Source: Clostridium sp. CAG:440 (GTDB lineage Bacteria > Bacillota > Clostridia > TANB77 > CAG-508). From it: a stretch of 61,465 nucleotides of DNA. The position numbers and the translations under genes are program-made. The stretch covers positions 1 to 61,465 of the forward strand of contig FR898628.1 of NCBI GenBank assembly GCA_000437215.1, in the 5' to 3' direction. The notes beneath the pieces were generated by a model that had not been told where the DNA came from, did no database searches, and saw only the letters and a program-made list of their open reading frames with translations. Of the stretch, positions 15,488 through 26,200 are shown in pieces; the first letter of the stretch is position 1; every line of letters begins with the position of its first letter.

Positions 15488-17428
15488 ATGATTAAAGTAA
15501 CATTAAAAGATGGATCTAGTATAGAGGTTAAAGAAAATAGTACTATATTAGATGTTGCAAAACAAATTAGTGAAGGTTTAGCAAGGGTTGCAACTTGTGG
15601 TGAAATTGATGGAGAGGTAAAAGATTTAAGATATGAAATTACAAAAGATTGTAATTTGACAATTCATACTTTTGATTCTAGTTTAGATGGAAAAAAGGCT
15701 TATTGGCATACAACATCTCATATTATGGCACAAGCTGTAAAAAGATTGTTTCCAGGTGTTAAGTTTGCAATTGGACCTTCAATAGATAATGGTTTTTACT
15801 ATGATTTTGATGTAGAAAAGCCTTTTACAGATGAGGACAAAGAAAAAATAGAAGCCGAAATGAAAAAAATTATAAAAGAGAATTTACCAATAGAAAGATT
15901 TGTTTTACCAAAAGATGAAGCTTTAAAATTAATGGAAGGACAACCATATAAACAAGAATTAATTAATGATTTACCAGAAGGGGAAGAAATTGGTTTCTAT
16001 AAACAAGGTGATTTTACAGATCTTTGTGCAGGACCACATTTAGTAAGTACAGGAAAAGTTAAAGCAATAAAAATATTATCATCTTCAGGAGCATATTGGA
16101 GAGGTGATGAACATAACAAAATGTTACAAAGAATTTATGCTATTTCTTACCCAAAAGCAAGTCAATTAGAAGAATATTTACAATTCCTAGAAGATGCTAA
16201 ACAAAGAGACCATAGAAAAATAGGAAAAGAAATGGAATTATTTATGACACATCCGCTAGTTGGATCAGGTCTTCCTATGTATTTGCCAAATGGTGCTACA
16301 ATTAGAAGAGAGCTTGAAAGATATATTCAAGACAAAGAGTTAAGACTTGGTTATAGTCATGTTTATACTCCATCTCTTGCAAATGTTGAATTATATAAGA
16401 CAAGTGGACATTGGGATCATTATAAAGAAGATATGTTCCCAGTTATGAAAATGGACAATGAAGAATTAGTATTAAGACCAATGAACTGTCCACACCATAT
16501 GTTAATATACAAAAATTCAATGCATTCTTATAAAGATTTACCAATAAAAATAGGAGAATTAGCACATGACTTTAGGTACGAAAATTCAGGAGCTGTATGT
16601 GGATTAGAAAGAGTTCGCCAAATGTGTCAAAACGATGCACATTTATTTGTAAGACCTGATCAAATAAAAGATGAAGTTGGAAAAGTTTTAAAATTAATAT
16701 TTGAAGTATATATGAATGATTTTGGATTTTCTAGAGACAAATTTGCATTTAGATTATCATTAAGAGATAAGAACAAAGAAAAGTATATAGACAATGACGA
16801 AATGTGGGAAACAGCAGAAAATCAATTAAGAAAAATTCTAAAAGAATTGGACATAGACTTTTATGAAGCAGAAGGAGAAGCAGCATTTTATGGACCTAAA
16901 ATTGATATTCAAATAAAATCAGCATTAGGACATGATGTAACAATACCAACATGCCAATTAGACTTTGCGCTTCCAGAAAGATTTGATTTAACATACATTG
17001 GAGAAGATGGACAAAAACATAGACCAGTTGTAATTCATAGAGCAATACTAGGATCTTCTGATAGATTTATTTCATTCTTATTAGAAGAAACAAAAGGAAA
17101 TTTACCTTTATGGCTAGTTCCAATACAAGTAAAAATATTGCCAATAAGTGAAAAACAAAATGATTATTGTGAAGAATTGTTGGAAAAAGTACAAAAAACA
17201 GGAATTAGAGTTGCATATGACAGTAGAAATGAAAAAATAGGTTACAAAATACGTGAGGCTCAAATGGAAAAAATTCCATATATGCTAGTTGTTGGAGACA
17301 AAGAAAAAGAAGAAAATAAAGTTACAGTACGTTCAAGAAGTAAGGCTGATTTAGGAACAATAAGTATAGATGAATTTATAGAAAAAGTACTAGGCGAAAT
17401 AAAAGATAAAAAAAGTATAGGTGAATAA
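15488..17428 (+). CDS. thrS: Threonyl-tRNA synthetase
   Basis: 646 residues; ATG follows AAGGGGG. An N-terminal TGS domain (about 1-62) leads to the editing domain (HTTSHIMAQAVKRLFP with the zinc-type HxxxH, and later DLCAGPHL). The class II catalytic core has PMNCPHHMLIYK, RYENSGAVCGLERVRQM and motif 3 GSSDRFISFLLEE, and an anticodon-binding domain ends the protein. It charges tRNA-Thr and clears Ser-tRNA-Thr. It is controlled by the T-box leader upstream. No frame break. Confidence 0.97.
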   Translation: MIKVTLKDGSSIEVKENSTILDVAKQISEGLARVATCGEIDGEVKDLRYEITKDCNLTIHTFDSSLDGKKAYWHTTSHIMAQAVKRLFPGVKFAIGPSIDNGFYYDFDVEKPFTDEDKEKIEAEMKKIIKENLPIERFVLPKDEALKLMEGQPYKQELINDLPEGEEIGFYKQGDFTDLCAGPHLVSTGKVKAIKILSSSGAYWRGDEHNKMLQRIYAISYPKASQLEEYLQFLEDAKQRDHRKIGKEMELFMTHPLVGSGLPMYLPNGATIRRELERYIQDKELRLGYSHVYTPSLANVELYKTSGHWDHYKEDMFPVMKMDNEELVLRPMNCPHHMLIYKNSMHSYKDLPIKIGELAHDFRYENSGAVCGLERVRQMCQNDAHLFVRPDQIKDEVGKVLKLIFEVYMNDFGFSRDKFAFRLSLRDKNKEKYIDNDEMWETAENQLRKILKELDIDFYEAEGEAAFYGPKIDIQIKSALGHDVTIPTCQLDFALPERFDLTYIGEDGQKHRPVVIHRAILGSSDRFISFLLEETKGNLPLWLVPIQVKILPISEKQNDYCEELLEKVQKTGIRVAYDSRNEKIGYKIREAQMEKIPYMLVVGDKEKEENKVTVRSRSKADLGTISIDEFIEKVLGEIKDKKSIGE

Positions 17429-17449
17429 TTTTAAGGAGGAAAAAGTTAA

Positions 17450-18541
17450 ATGAAATTAGGAATTGTAGGACTTCCAAATGTTGGAAAAAGCACAATGTTT
17501 AATAGTATTACAAAAGCAGGAGCAGAATGTGCAAATTATCCATTTTGTACAATAGAGCCAAATGTTGGAGTTGTTCCAGTGCCAGATGAAAGGCTAGATG
17601 CATTGACTAAAATGTACAATCCACAAAAAACAACACATGCAGTTGTAGAATTTGTTGATATAGCTGGACTTGTTAAAGGAGCAAGTAAAGGAGAAGGACT
17701 TGGAAATAAGTTTTTATCACATATACGAGAAACAGATGCTATAGTTGAAGTTGTAAGATGTTTTGAAGATAGTAATGTAGTACATGTTGATGGAAGTGTT
17801 GACCCAGTAAGAGACATAGAAACAATAAATTTAGAATTAATATTTGCAGATATAGAAACAGTAAATAAAAGACTAGATAAAGCAAGGAAAAACTTAAAAG
17901 CAGATAAAAAATACCAAGAAGAAATTGATTTACTTGAAAAAATAAAAACAAGTTTAGAAAATGGAATATCTGCAAGAGCAATTGATTATACAAAAGAAGA
18001 ACAAGAACTAGTAAAAGACATGTTTTTATTAACAACAAAACCAATATTATATATTGCAAATGTTTCTGAAGAACAAATAGAAGATCCTGAAAATGATGAA
18101 AATGTTAAAAAAGTAAAAGAATATGCATTAAAAGAAAATGCAGAAGTAATTCCATTATGTGTAAAAATAGAAGAAGAATTATCTGGCTTAGATGATAACG
18201 ATAAAAAAGAAATGCTAGAAGCTTTGGGACTTGAAGAATCAGGATTAGACAAAGTTATTAAAAAAAGCTATGATTTATTAGGATTAATGTCATTTTTAAC
18301 AGCAGGAGAACCAGAAGTAAGAGCATGGACAATAAAAAAAGGAACAAAAGCACCACAAGCTGCTGGAAAGATCCATTCAGACATAGAAAGAGGATTTATA
18401 AAGGCAGAAGTAGTATCTTTTGAAGATTTAATGAAAGAAGGCTCAATGGTCGCAGCAAGGGAAAAAGGACTAGTTCGTCAAGAAGGAAAAGAATATATAA
18501 TGCAAGATGGAGATATTGTATTATTTAAATTTAATGTATAG
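17450..18541 (+). CDS. ychF: Redox-regulated ATPase/GTPase YchF (Obg-like)
   Basis: 363 residues, 21 bases after thrS; ATG follows AAGGAGG. G1 is GLPNVGKST near residue 5, switch region NYPFCTIEPNVGVV, G3 DIAGLVKGASKGEGLGNKFL and a C-terminal TGS domain (KAPQAAGKIHSDIERGFI). YchF proteins prefer ATP, associate with ribosomes and affect stress responses. Probably co-transcribed with thrS. Confidence 0.95.
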   Translation: MKLGIVGLPNVGKSTMFNSITKAGAECANYPFCTIEPNVGVVPVPDERLDALTKMYNPQKTTHAVVEFVDIAGLVKGASKGEGLGNKFLSHIRETDAIVEVVRCFEDSNVVHVDGSVDPVRDIETINLELIFADIETVNKRLDKARKNLKADKKYQEEIDLLEKIKTSLENGISARAIDYTKEEQELVKDMFLLTTKPILYIANVSEEQIEDPENDENVKKVKEYALKENAEVIPLCVKIEEELSGLDDNDKKEMLEALGLEESGLDKVIKKSYDLLGLMSFLTAGEPEVRAWTIKKGTKAPQAAGKIHSDIERGFIKAEVVSFEDLMKEGSMVAAREKGLVRQEGKEYIMQDGDIVLFKFNV

Positions 18542-18638
18542 TATGTAAAATGTTGATATACAAGAAAACATAAAAAAACGTCACAAAGCTGTAATATTTT
18601 TGTAACATAAAAGTAATAAAAATATTTATTTAAAAATA

Positions 18639-18667
18639 TTGACTAATAAAATATAAAAGTTTAAAAT
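18639..18667 (+). promoter_or_regulatory. Upstream promoter candidate before the LPKTG gene
   Basis: TTGACT (18639-18644), 17-base spacer, TAAAAT (18662-18667). Confidence 0.4.
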
Positions 18668-18712
18668 ATATGTATAAGCAAAAGAAAAATTTAATTGTTT
18701 CTTATAAACCAC

Positions 18713-18741
18713 TTGAAAAATTTAAAAAGTTAGTGTATAAT
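18713..18741 (+). promoter_or_regulatory. Proximal promoter of the LPKTG gene
   Basis: TTGAAA (18713-18718), 17-base spacer, TATAAT (18736-18741); 57 bases before the start codon. Confidence 0.6.
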
Positions 18742-18798
18742 AAATAGTGGTTGTAAAATAATAATAGAAATAGATTAAATTAGTAAGGAGAAATAAAT

Positions 18799-19200
18799 AT
18801 GAAAAAAGTAAGTTTAATTAAAGGATTTTTAGTAATTTTATTAAGTGTAGTTTTAATAGGAACAACAGGTGTATTTGCTGCAGATGAATTAGATTTTGAT
18901 TTAGATGATAACACATCATCAAACACATCAAATACTTCAAACTCATCAAACACGGCTAACAACACAAATACAAATAAAAATAACACAAATACAAACTCAA
19001 ATAAAAGTAACACAAATACAAACAACACAAACACAAATAATGCCAATGCAAATAAAAACTCAAGCACATACAATAATACAAACACAAATTTACCAAAAAC
19101 AGGTATAGAGGATTCAATACCAACAGCAGTGCTTATAGTAATATTTGCAATATCAGCTGTATATGCTTATAAAAAAATTAGTGATTATAAAAATGTTTAA
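18799..19200 (+). CDS. Small LPXTG-anchored, Asn/Thr-rich surface protein
   Basis: 133 residues; ATG follows AAGGAG. A Sec signal peptide (MKKVSLIKGF, then a hydrophobic stretch ending VFAA) leads to a short acidic segment and about 60 residues of Asn/Thr/Ser repeats (TNTN, NNTN units). The sorting signal is LPKTG near residue 101, then a hydrophobic helix and a short basic tail (AYKKISDYK). The mature peptide would be a short, disordered wall-linked stalk. A sortase is encoded convergently right next to it, so the two probably form an enzyme-substrate pair. Confidence 0.85.
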   Translation: MKKVSLIKGFLVILLSVVLIGTTGVFAADELDFDLDDNTSSNTSNTSNSSNTANNTNTNKNNTNTNSNKSNTNTNNTNTNNANANKNSSTYNNTNTNLPKTGIEDSIPTAVLIVIFAISAVYAYKKISDYKNV

Positions 19201-19216
19201 TTAAAATAAAATATTA

Positions 19217-19251
19217 AAACTGGAAGTCTATTGTAGGCTTCCAGTTTTTGC
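19217..19251. terminator. Bidirectional terminator shared by LPKTG gene and sortase
   Basis: ACTGGAAG pairs with CTTCCAGT around TCTATTGTAGG, with A-run on the left and TTTTT on the right. The sortase stop codon lies in the loop. Confidence 0.75.
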
Positions 19252-19842
19252 TTTTATTATTAATCTATTATTATTAAAATTATTACAAGTAATAAGAGTT
19301 AACTCACAAAATAATTTATTATCAGAAATGGGAGAAAGGTCATCTTCTTTTACCTCATACTTATCATACACATAATAAGTAAATTGATTATTGGAGTTAT
19401 CTTTAATAATTATTTTATCATTGTTTCTTAAAAGAAAAATTTTACCAAAAAATCTATCGTCATTGTAATTATGGCCAGCTATGCATAAATTACTTTTGGA
19501 ATCTGGCATTTGACCAGAAAGCCTGCAAGGAGATATTTTTAATAAATCATCAGAAATTCCGAAAAAAAAGGTATAGGAAATATTTAAACTAGGAATACTA
19601 ATAGTTCCTAAAATATCAGTGTCATTAGTTTGTGAATTTTTCACATTACTAGAAGAGTACAATTTAGACAATTTATAATTTTTAGATAAAATTTTTGAAA
19701 AATTTTCTTGTTTATTAAGTTTATTTCTATAATTTACATATAAAAAGATAATAACTGTAATTGCTATTATTGAAATTAATAATTGAACAATTAATCTTTT
19801 TTTGTCGGTTTTAGAAGGGTTTGTAATTAAAATTTGATTCAT
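19228..19842 (-). CDS. Sortase (cysteine transpeptidase)
   Basis: 204 residues from ATG 19842, which sits 6 bases after AAAGGTGA; a GTG nine bases upstream overlaps the ribosome binding site. One N-terminal membrane helix (about 20-38) is followed by a sortase barrel: LGTISIPSLNISY, the catalytic His in CIAGHNYNDD, the catalytic Cys in LTLITCNN and the Arg in NNRLIIKA. The TLITC motif fits class A/C/D types; the class cannot be fixed here. It is convergent with the LPKTG substrate candidate and divergent from the large pilin-like protein. Confidence 0.9.
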   Translation of the reverse strand: MNQILITNPSKTDKKRLIVQLLISIIAITVIIFLYVNYRNKLNKQENFSKILSKNYKLSKLYSSSNVKNSQTNDTDILGTISIPSLNISYTFFFGISDDLLKISPCRLSGQMPDSKSNLCIAGHNYNDDRFFGKIFLLRNNDKIIIKDNSNNQFTYYVYDKYEVKEDDLSPISDNKLFCELTLITCNNFNNNRLIIKAKTGSLQ

Positions 19843-19907
19843 ATAAATCACCTTTTTAAATAGTATTTACATATGAAAAAAAAATATAATAAAAGTATTA
19901 AAATATA

Positions 19908-19936
19908 TTGATTTTTTTTAAGTGCTTTAGTATAAT
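19908..19936 (+). promoter_or_regulatory. Promoter of the GLUG-repeat pilin-like gene
   Basis: TTGATT (19908-19913), 17-base spacer, TATAAT (19931-19936). Confidence 0.55.
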
Positions 19937-19984
19937 TTTTCTGTAAATATAATTAAATTCTAAAGAAAAGGAAGGGGAAAAAAC

Positions 19985-22813
19985 ATGAAGAAAAAATTAA
20001 ATTCAAAACATGAAAGCGGTATAACATTAATAGCTCTTATTATTACAATAATTGTACTTTTAATACTTGCTGGAGTTGCAATTGTTACACTAACAGGAGA
20101 TAATGGGATACTTGGAAAAGCATCAAATGCAAAAATCGAAACAGAAAAAGGAAGACTAAAAGAAACTACTAGTCTTGCAGTAAGTGAACTTGTAACAGAA
20201 AAACTTTCAACAGGAGGAAAAACAAGTGATATTACTGCTCAAAATATTGTAGATAAAGTAAAGGAAAATGAAGGAAAAAGTGAAGGAATCACTTTTGAAA
20301 AAAGAGAAGGGGCAACAGAACCTAGAAATTTGCCATGTTATATTGTATTTGACAAAAGTATAACATCAGTAAAACAAACAATTAAAGTACCAGTAGAGTT
20401 AAATTTAAGTGTTGGCAGTGTTACAGAGGGCAGTTATGAAGATAAAGCAAAAAAAGAAATAAAAGAAATAATAGACAAAAATAAAGACATAACTCCAAGT
20501 GGAATAGTAGATAAAATGAATAAAAATCATAAAACAACAAATATTACAAAAACATCTGATACATTTCCAACTATTATACAAATACCATCAAAAACATACG
20601 ATGACGATCAATTAGAAGAAATAAATGTGCCTGTAAGTGAAAATAAAAATGTGGGAAAATTATATGAAACAACACCTACAGATTATATTCCAATCTATAC
20701 GAAAGAACAATTAAAGAAAATAAGCAGTGGAGAAGATGTAAATGTTACTCAAGAAGATAAAATATATAACTACAAAAGAGATGGAAAATATATTTTAATG
20801 CAGGACATTTCATTAAGTGGTGAAAATTGGGAACCTATACCAGAACTTGTAACTACATTAGAAGGAAATTATAAAACAATTTCTGGAATGACAATAAACA
20901 TAACAAAAGACGGTGACTATGGGTTATTTGGCCAATTAAATCAAGGAGAACTTAAAAACCTTGATATTAAAGATGTAAATATTAAAGTAGGGGTAGAAAA
21001 ATCAACTAGTGCCAATATTGGTGGTGCATTTGGAAAATTAAAAACAGGAGCAGTTACAAATTGTAAAACATTTGGAGAAGCTGATTGCAAAAATGTAAGT
21101 GGATATACAGGAGGAATAGTTGGAACAGTTGAAAGCGATGCACAAGGACTAGTAAGCAACTGTATAAATAATATAAACTTTACAAACGGTTCAAGTGAGA
21201 TTGGAGGAATTATAGGTAGTCTATCATCAAATGTTGCTTGTCAATCATGTATTAATAAAGGAAATATAGTAACAAGTTCATCAGCTGCTGGAATTGTAGG
21301 GTATGTTTACACAAGCAAAACAGTTTCAATAATGAAATGTAAAAACACAGGTAATATTTCATCAACAAACCAAAATGTTGGAGGAATTATGGGATATGTT
21401 AACTGTGGATTAAGTATAAGTGGAAATGAAAATTACGGAATAATAAGTGGAAAGCAAAACTTAGGTGGAATAATTGGATATTTATCTTCTCAAGGAACTG
21501 CATTTATAACAAGTAATATAAATAAAGGAAAAATTGTAGGAACAAGTCTTATGGGGGGAATTTTAGGATATGGAAGTGCAAATTCAACGGGAGAAATTTC
21601 GTTAAATGCATGCACAAATTCTGGAGAATTAATGACAAGTGAAGGAAGCAGTTTCTCAACAGATATAGGAGGAATAATAGGTGATGTAAATTATGCTAAA
21701 CTAAGTTGTAATGCAAATAATAATGAAGGAAAAATTACAATAAATTGTTCATCTAATTATATTGGTGGAATTATTGGACAAGCATCAAATTTAACAAGTG
21801 GAAATATAAATCAATGTACCAATAAAAAATCTGCTACAATAAACATTAATTCTGCAAATGGAAATGTTAGTATTGTTGGAGGATGTATAGGAGGAATTGA
21901 AACAAGTTCAAGCCTTAATAATCATGTTAATGAAGCAGAAATAACAATAAATTCAACAAGTGGTAAAAATTATAATATATATTCAGTTGGTGGAGTGATA
22001 GGAGAATTGAAAAATAGTGGCGGAATTACAACATCAACAAATTCAGGAAATATTAATATTATAGGAGATGTTCATTCATATGACATAGGAGGCATTATAG
22101 GAAAATCAGATAATCATTCTGGTCTTTTGGTAGCTAGTACAAATGATGCAAACATTACAGTTAAAGACTATAATAATGTAAGTAATATAGGTGGAATTGT
22201 AGGAAATTTATATATGAACTCAAAATCAAATTTAATAACTTCTCTAACTTCAAAGAAAAATATTAAGTTGACAACTAATACTACAGTAACAGGTTCAAAT
22301 AGTTTAGTAAGTAGTGTAGGAGGACTAATAGGAAACATGCAAAGTGGAAATACTATTTCAAATTCTAAACATATAGGAAATATAGAAGCAAATAATGCAG
22401 TACTTTTAGGAGGACTAATAGGAAACTCTAGTGGAAATTCCCCAGTTCAATATTGTTACCATATAGGAGATATTACATGTAATGGAAATTCTAATGATGT
22501 CGGTGGTTTCTTTGGCTCTGGAGGTTCATCTATAAAACAATGTTATTTCCATGGAAATATAGTAAATGACCCAAATAATGCATATTTTGGTGCATTTGCT
22601 GGATACAGCAATGGATTAACATTAGATTCATCATATTTTAATTGTAAATTAAATAATCAAGATATTGCAAAAATGAATGGAGATAAAACAGAAGATGTAT
22701 CAGCATATAAATTATCAGACGAAAATGCTAAGAAACAAGAATCTTATACTGGATTTGATTTTACAAGTTACTGGAAATGGGATGAAACAAATCAAAGACC
22801 TGAACTTAAGTAA
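19985..22813 (+). CDS. Large pilin-like protein with GLUG repeats
   Basis: 942 residues; ATG follows GGAAGGGG. The N-terminus is a class III (prepilin) leader: basic MKKKLNSKHESG, then ITLIALIITIIVLLILAGV, with cleavage expected after the Gly at residue 12; the usual Glu at position 5 of the mature chain is Ala. Residues about 60-230 are mixed, and from about 265 to 900 come many repeats of the GLUG type (GGIIG, GGIVG, GGVIG, GGLIG, each about 35-45 residues apart) that predict a long beta-helix. It may be a secreted or pilus-tip adhesin. No sorting motif is present at the C-terminus. No pilus assembly genes are in the window. Confidence 0.75.
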   Translation: MKKKLNSKHESGITLIALIITIIVLLILAGVAIVTLTGDNGILGKASNAKIETEKGRLKETTSLAVSELVTEKLSTGGKTSDITAQNIVDKVKENEGKSEGITFEKREGATEPRNLPCYIVFDKSITSVKQTIKVPVELNLSVGSVTEGSYEDKAKKEIKEIIDKNKDITPSGIVDKMNKNHKTTNITKTSDTFPTIIQIPSKTYDDDQLEEINVPVSENKNVGKLYETTPTDYIPIYTKEQLKKISSGEDVNVTQEDKIYNYKRDGKYILMQDISLSGENWEPIPELVTTLEGNYKTISGMTINITKDGDYGLFGQLNQGELKNLDIKDVNIKVGVEKSTSANIGGAFGKLKTGAVTNCKTFGEADCKNVSGYTGGIVGTVESDAQGLVSNCINNINFTNGSSEIGGIIGSLSSNVACQSCINKGNIVTSSSAAGIVGYVYTSKTVSIMKCKNTGNISSTNQNVGGIMGYVNCGLSISGNENYGIISGKQNLGGIIGYLSSQGTAFITSNINKGKIVGTSLMGGILGYGSANSTGEISLNACTNSGELMTSEGSSFSTDIGGIIGDVNYAKLSCNANNNEGKITINCSSNYIGGIIGQASNLTSGNINQCTNKKSATININSANGNVSIVGGCIGGIETSSSLNNHVNEAEITINSTSGKNYNIYSVGGVIGELKNSGGITTSTNSGNINIIGDVHSYDIGGIIGKSDNHSGLLVASTNDANITVKDYNNVSNIGGIVGNLYMNSKSNLITSLTSKKNIKLTTNTTVTGSNSLVSSVGGLIGNMQSGNTISNSKHIGNIEANNAVLLGGLIGNSSGNSPVQYCYHIGDITCNGNSNDVGGFFGSGGSSIKQCYFHGNIVNDPNNAYFGAFAGYSNGLTLDSSYFNCKLNNQDIAKMNGDKTEDVSAYKLSDENAKKQESYTGFDFTSYWKWDETNQRPELK

Positions 22814-22838
22814 ATTTCAAAAAAATACAAGCAAAACC

Positions 22839-22866
22839 TTGAAAAAATAAAAAAAGGTGGTATAAT
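22839..22866 (+). promoter_or_regulatory. Promoter of the ileS T-box leader
   Basis: TTGAAA (22839-22844), 16-base spacer, TATAAT (22861-22866). Confidence 0.5.
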
Positions 22867-22869
22867 ATA

Positions 22870-23152
22870 AAAAATAAAAATTTTAAAAAATAAAAACAAG
22901 GACACGGTAAATAATAAAATTACTTTACAGAGAGCCAAATAAAGCTGAAATTTTGGCAAGGAAAAATTATTTATTATCACCTATGTTATTGCTAAACTGA
23001 AAGCTAAATAAAGGCAAATAAGTTAGACGTAAATCTGCGTTAAAGATAAAAATAAGAGAATATAAAATTAATTTTTATATTAAAATAGGTGGTACCGCGG
23101 AATTTGAAAGCTATTTCGTCCTAAAAGATAGGACTAAATAGCTTTTTTTGAT
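22870..23152 (+). ncRNA. T-box leader (isoleucine) of ileS
   Basis: The T-box core AGGTGGTACCGCGG lies at 23086-23099 and is followed by a terminator (AAAGCTATTTCGTCCTA pairing with TAGGACTAAATAGCTTT, then a T-run near 23150). A Stem I region lies upstream, with an ATC candidate specifier in TTATTATCACC near 22975. The following gene is ileS, which supports isoleucine specificity. Confidence 0.85.
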
Positions 23153-23224
23153 GATAAAATTAAAACTTAAAAATATTATTATAATAAATTTTAAGTTCTT
23201 AAAATAATAAAGGGAGGAATTTTA

Positions 23225-26200
23225 ATGTACAAAAAAGTTGAATTAAAACAAGATGGATTTGTTGGAATGGAACGAGAAGTTGCAAAAACTTGGAAAGAAA
23301 AAAATGTAATTCAAAAAAACTTTGACCTAAATAAAGGAAAAAGATATTTTACATTTTATGATGGACCACCAACAGCAAATGGAATGCCACATGCAGGGCA
23401 TATTATAACAAGGGTTATGAAAGATATAATTCCAAGATATAAAGTTATGAAAGGCTATAGAGTAATTAGAAAAGCTGGATGGGACACACATGGACTTCCA
23501 GTAGAGCTTGAAATAGAAAAGAAATTAGGAATTTCAGGAAAAGAACAAATAGAAGAATACGGTGTTGAAAAATTCGTAAAAGAATGTAAAGAAAGTGTAT
23601 TCCAATATGTGCATATATGGGAAGAAATGACAAATAAAGTTGGCTACTGGGTAGATATGAAAAATCCATACATAACATATGATAATAAATATATAGAGTC
23701 TGTATGGTGGGCATTAAGCACATTATGGAAAAAAGGTTTATTATATGAAGGACACAAGGTTATGCCATATTGCCCAAGATGTGGAACAGCACTTTCATCA
23801 CACGAAGTAGCACAAGGCTATAAGGACGTAAAAGATTTAACATGTATTGCTAAATTTAAAATAGTTGGAGAAGATAAGTATATTTTAGCATGGACAACTA
23901 CACCATGGACATTACCATCAAACCTTGCATTATGTGTAAATAAATCATATGAATATGCTGAAATTAAAGCAAATATCGGAACAGAAGAAGAACCAAAATA
24001 TGAAAACTATATATTAGCAAAAGACTTAATAGAATCAGTTTTAGGTAAAACACCATATGAAATAGTAAAAACATTTAAAGGTCAAGATTTACTTGGAACT
24101 AAATATGAACAATTAATGCCATTTGCAAAAATAGAAGGAAAAGCATTTGAAGTTATACATGGAGACTATGTAACTCTTACAGATGGTACAGGAATAGTTC
24201 ACATAGCACCAGCATATGGTGAAGATGATAGTTTGGTTGCTAAAAAAAATGGAATAGCATTTGTGAATTTAGTAGATAAAACTGGTAAATTTGTTCCAGA
24301 AGTGGAACCATGGGCAGGAAAATTTGTAAGAGATTGTAACGAAGATATATGTAGATGGCTTGCAAATGAAAATAAACTATTTAGTAAAGAAAAACATTTA
24401 CACTCATATCCTCATTGCTGGAGATGTGATACACCACTATTGTATTATCCAAAAGAAAGTTGGTTTGTTGCAATGAGTAAACTAAGAGATGAATTAGTTG
24501 AAAATAATAACAAAGTTAACTGGTATCCAGAAACAATAAAAACAGGAAGATTTGGAAAATTCCTAGAAAATGTTATAGATTGGGGAATTTCTAGAGATAG
24601 ATATTGGGGAACACCACTTCCAATTTGGACATGTGAAGATGAAAATTGTGGGCACAGAGAATGTATAGGGTCAATTGAAGAATTAAAAGAAAAAGGAATA
24701 GATGTACCAGATGATATAGAACTTCACAAACCATATATAGACAATGTTTATTTAAAATGCCCTAAATGTGGTAAAAAAATGAAAAGAGCAAAAGAAGTTA
24801 TAGATTGCTGGTTTGACTCAGGCTCAATGCCTTTTGCACAATGGCATTATCCATTTGAAAATGAAGAAATGTTTAAAAATAACTTCCCTGCACAATACAT
24901 ATCAGAAGCAATTGATCAAACTAGAGGATGGTTCTATACACTAACAGCATTAGGTACAGCATTATTTGGAAGAACGCCATTTGAAAATTGTATAGTACTT
25001 GGACATGTATTAGATGGAAAAGGACAAAAAATGTCTAAGTCTAAGAAAAACGGTGTAGACCCACTTGTTCTATTAGATTCTGTTGGAGCAGATGCAACAA
25101 GATGGTATTTTTATACAGGATGTGCACCATGGCTATCATCTAGACTTTCAATTGATAATGTTAAAGAAAGTCAAAGAGGATTTTTAAGTACACTTTGGAA
25201 TGTATATTCATTCTATGTTTTATATGCAGAAATTGATAAATTTAATCCATTACAATATAAAGATTTTAAAATATCAAATGTAATGGATAAATGGATTATT
25301 TCTAAACTAAATACATTAGTAAAAGAAGTAGATAATAAATTAGATAGTTATGACATTACAAATGCAGCATTAAAAATAGAAAGCTTTACAGATGAACTTT
25401 CAAATTGGTATGTAAGAAGAAATAGAGAAAGATTTTGGAGTGAAAATTTAACAGACGATAAAATTGGAGCATATGTAACACTTTATACAGTACTAGTAAC
25501 TCTTTCTAAAGTTGCAGCACCATTTGTACCATTTATGACAGAAGAAATATATCAAAATTTAGTTGTTAATTTAGACAAAAATGCACCAGAAAGTGTTCAT
25601 TTATGTACATGGCCAGAAGTTGATGAAGGTTTAATTGATGGTAAACTTGAAGAACAAATGGACTTAGCATATAAAATTGTAAAACTTGGAAGAAGTGCAA
25701 GAAATTTAAGCAATATAAAAAATAGACAACCACTTTCAGAAATGCTTATTTCTGTTGATACACTTCCTAAATATTATGCAGATATAGTAAAAGAAGAATT
25801 AAATGTTAAACAAGTAGAATTAGGTGCAGAAATGTCTCAATATGTTGATTTTGAAATAAAACCTAACCTACCAGTTCTTGGAAAAGAGTATGGAAAGCTA
25901 ATACCAAAAATAAAAGAAGAGATTGCAAAGAAAAATCAAATGGATTTAGCAAACAAGGTAAAAAATGGTAAGGTAGAGACAATATTAATAGATGATACTG
26001 AAATTAATTTAGATTCTAATAATTTATTAATTACAATGCAAGGAAAAGAAGGATTTGCGTTTAGTGGTGAAGGCGAAATAGGAGTTGTTTTAGACACACA
26101 CATTACAAAAGAACTAAAAGAAGAAGGCTATATTAGAGAAATTTTATCTAAAGTTCAAAACATGAGAAAAGATAAAGGTTTTGAAGTACTTGATAATATT

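Noticed and set aside
18905..19108. Alternative-frame ORF within the Asn/Thr repeat of the LPKTG gene
   Set aside because: The other frame has a low-complexity product, no ribosome binding site and no signal features; it is a by-product of the repeat.
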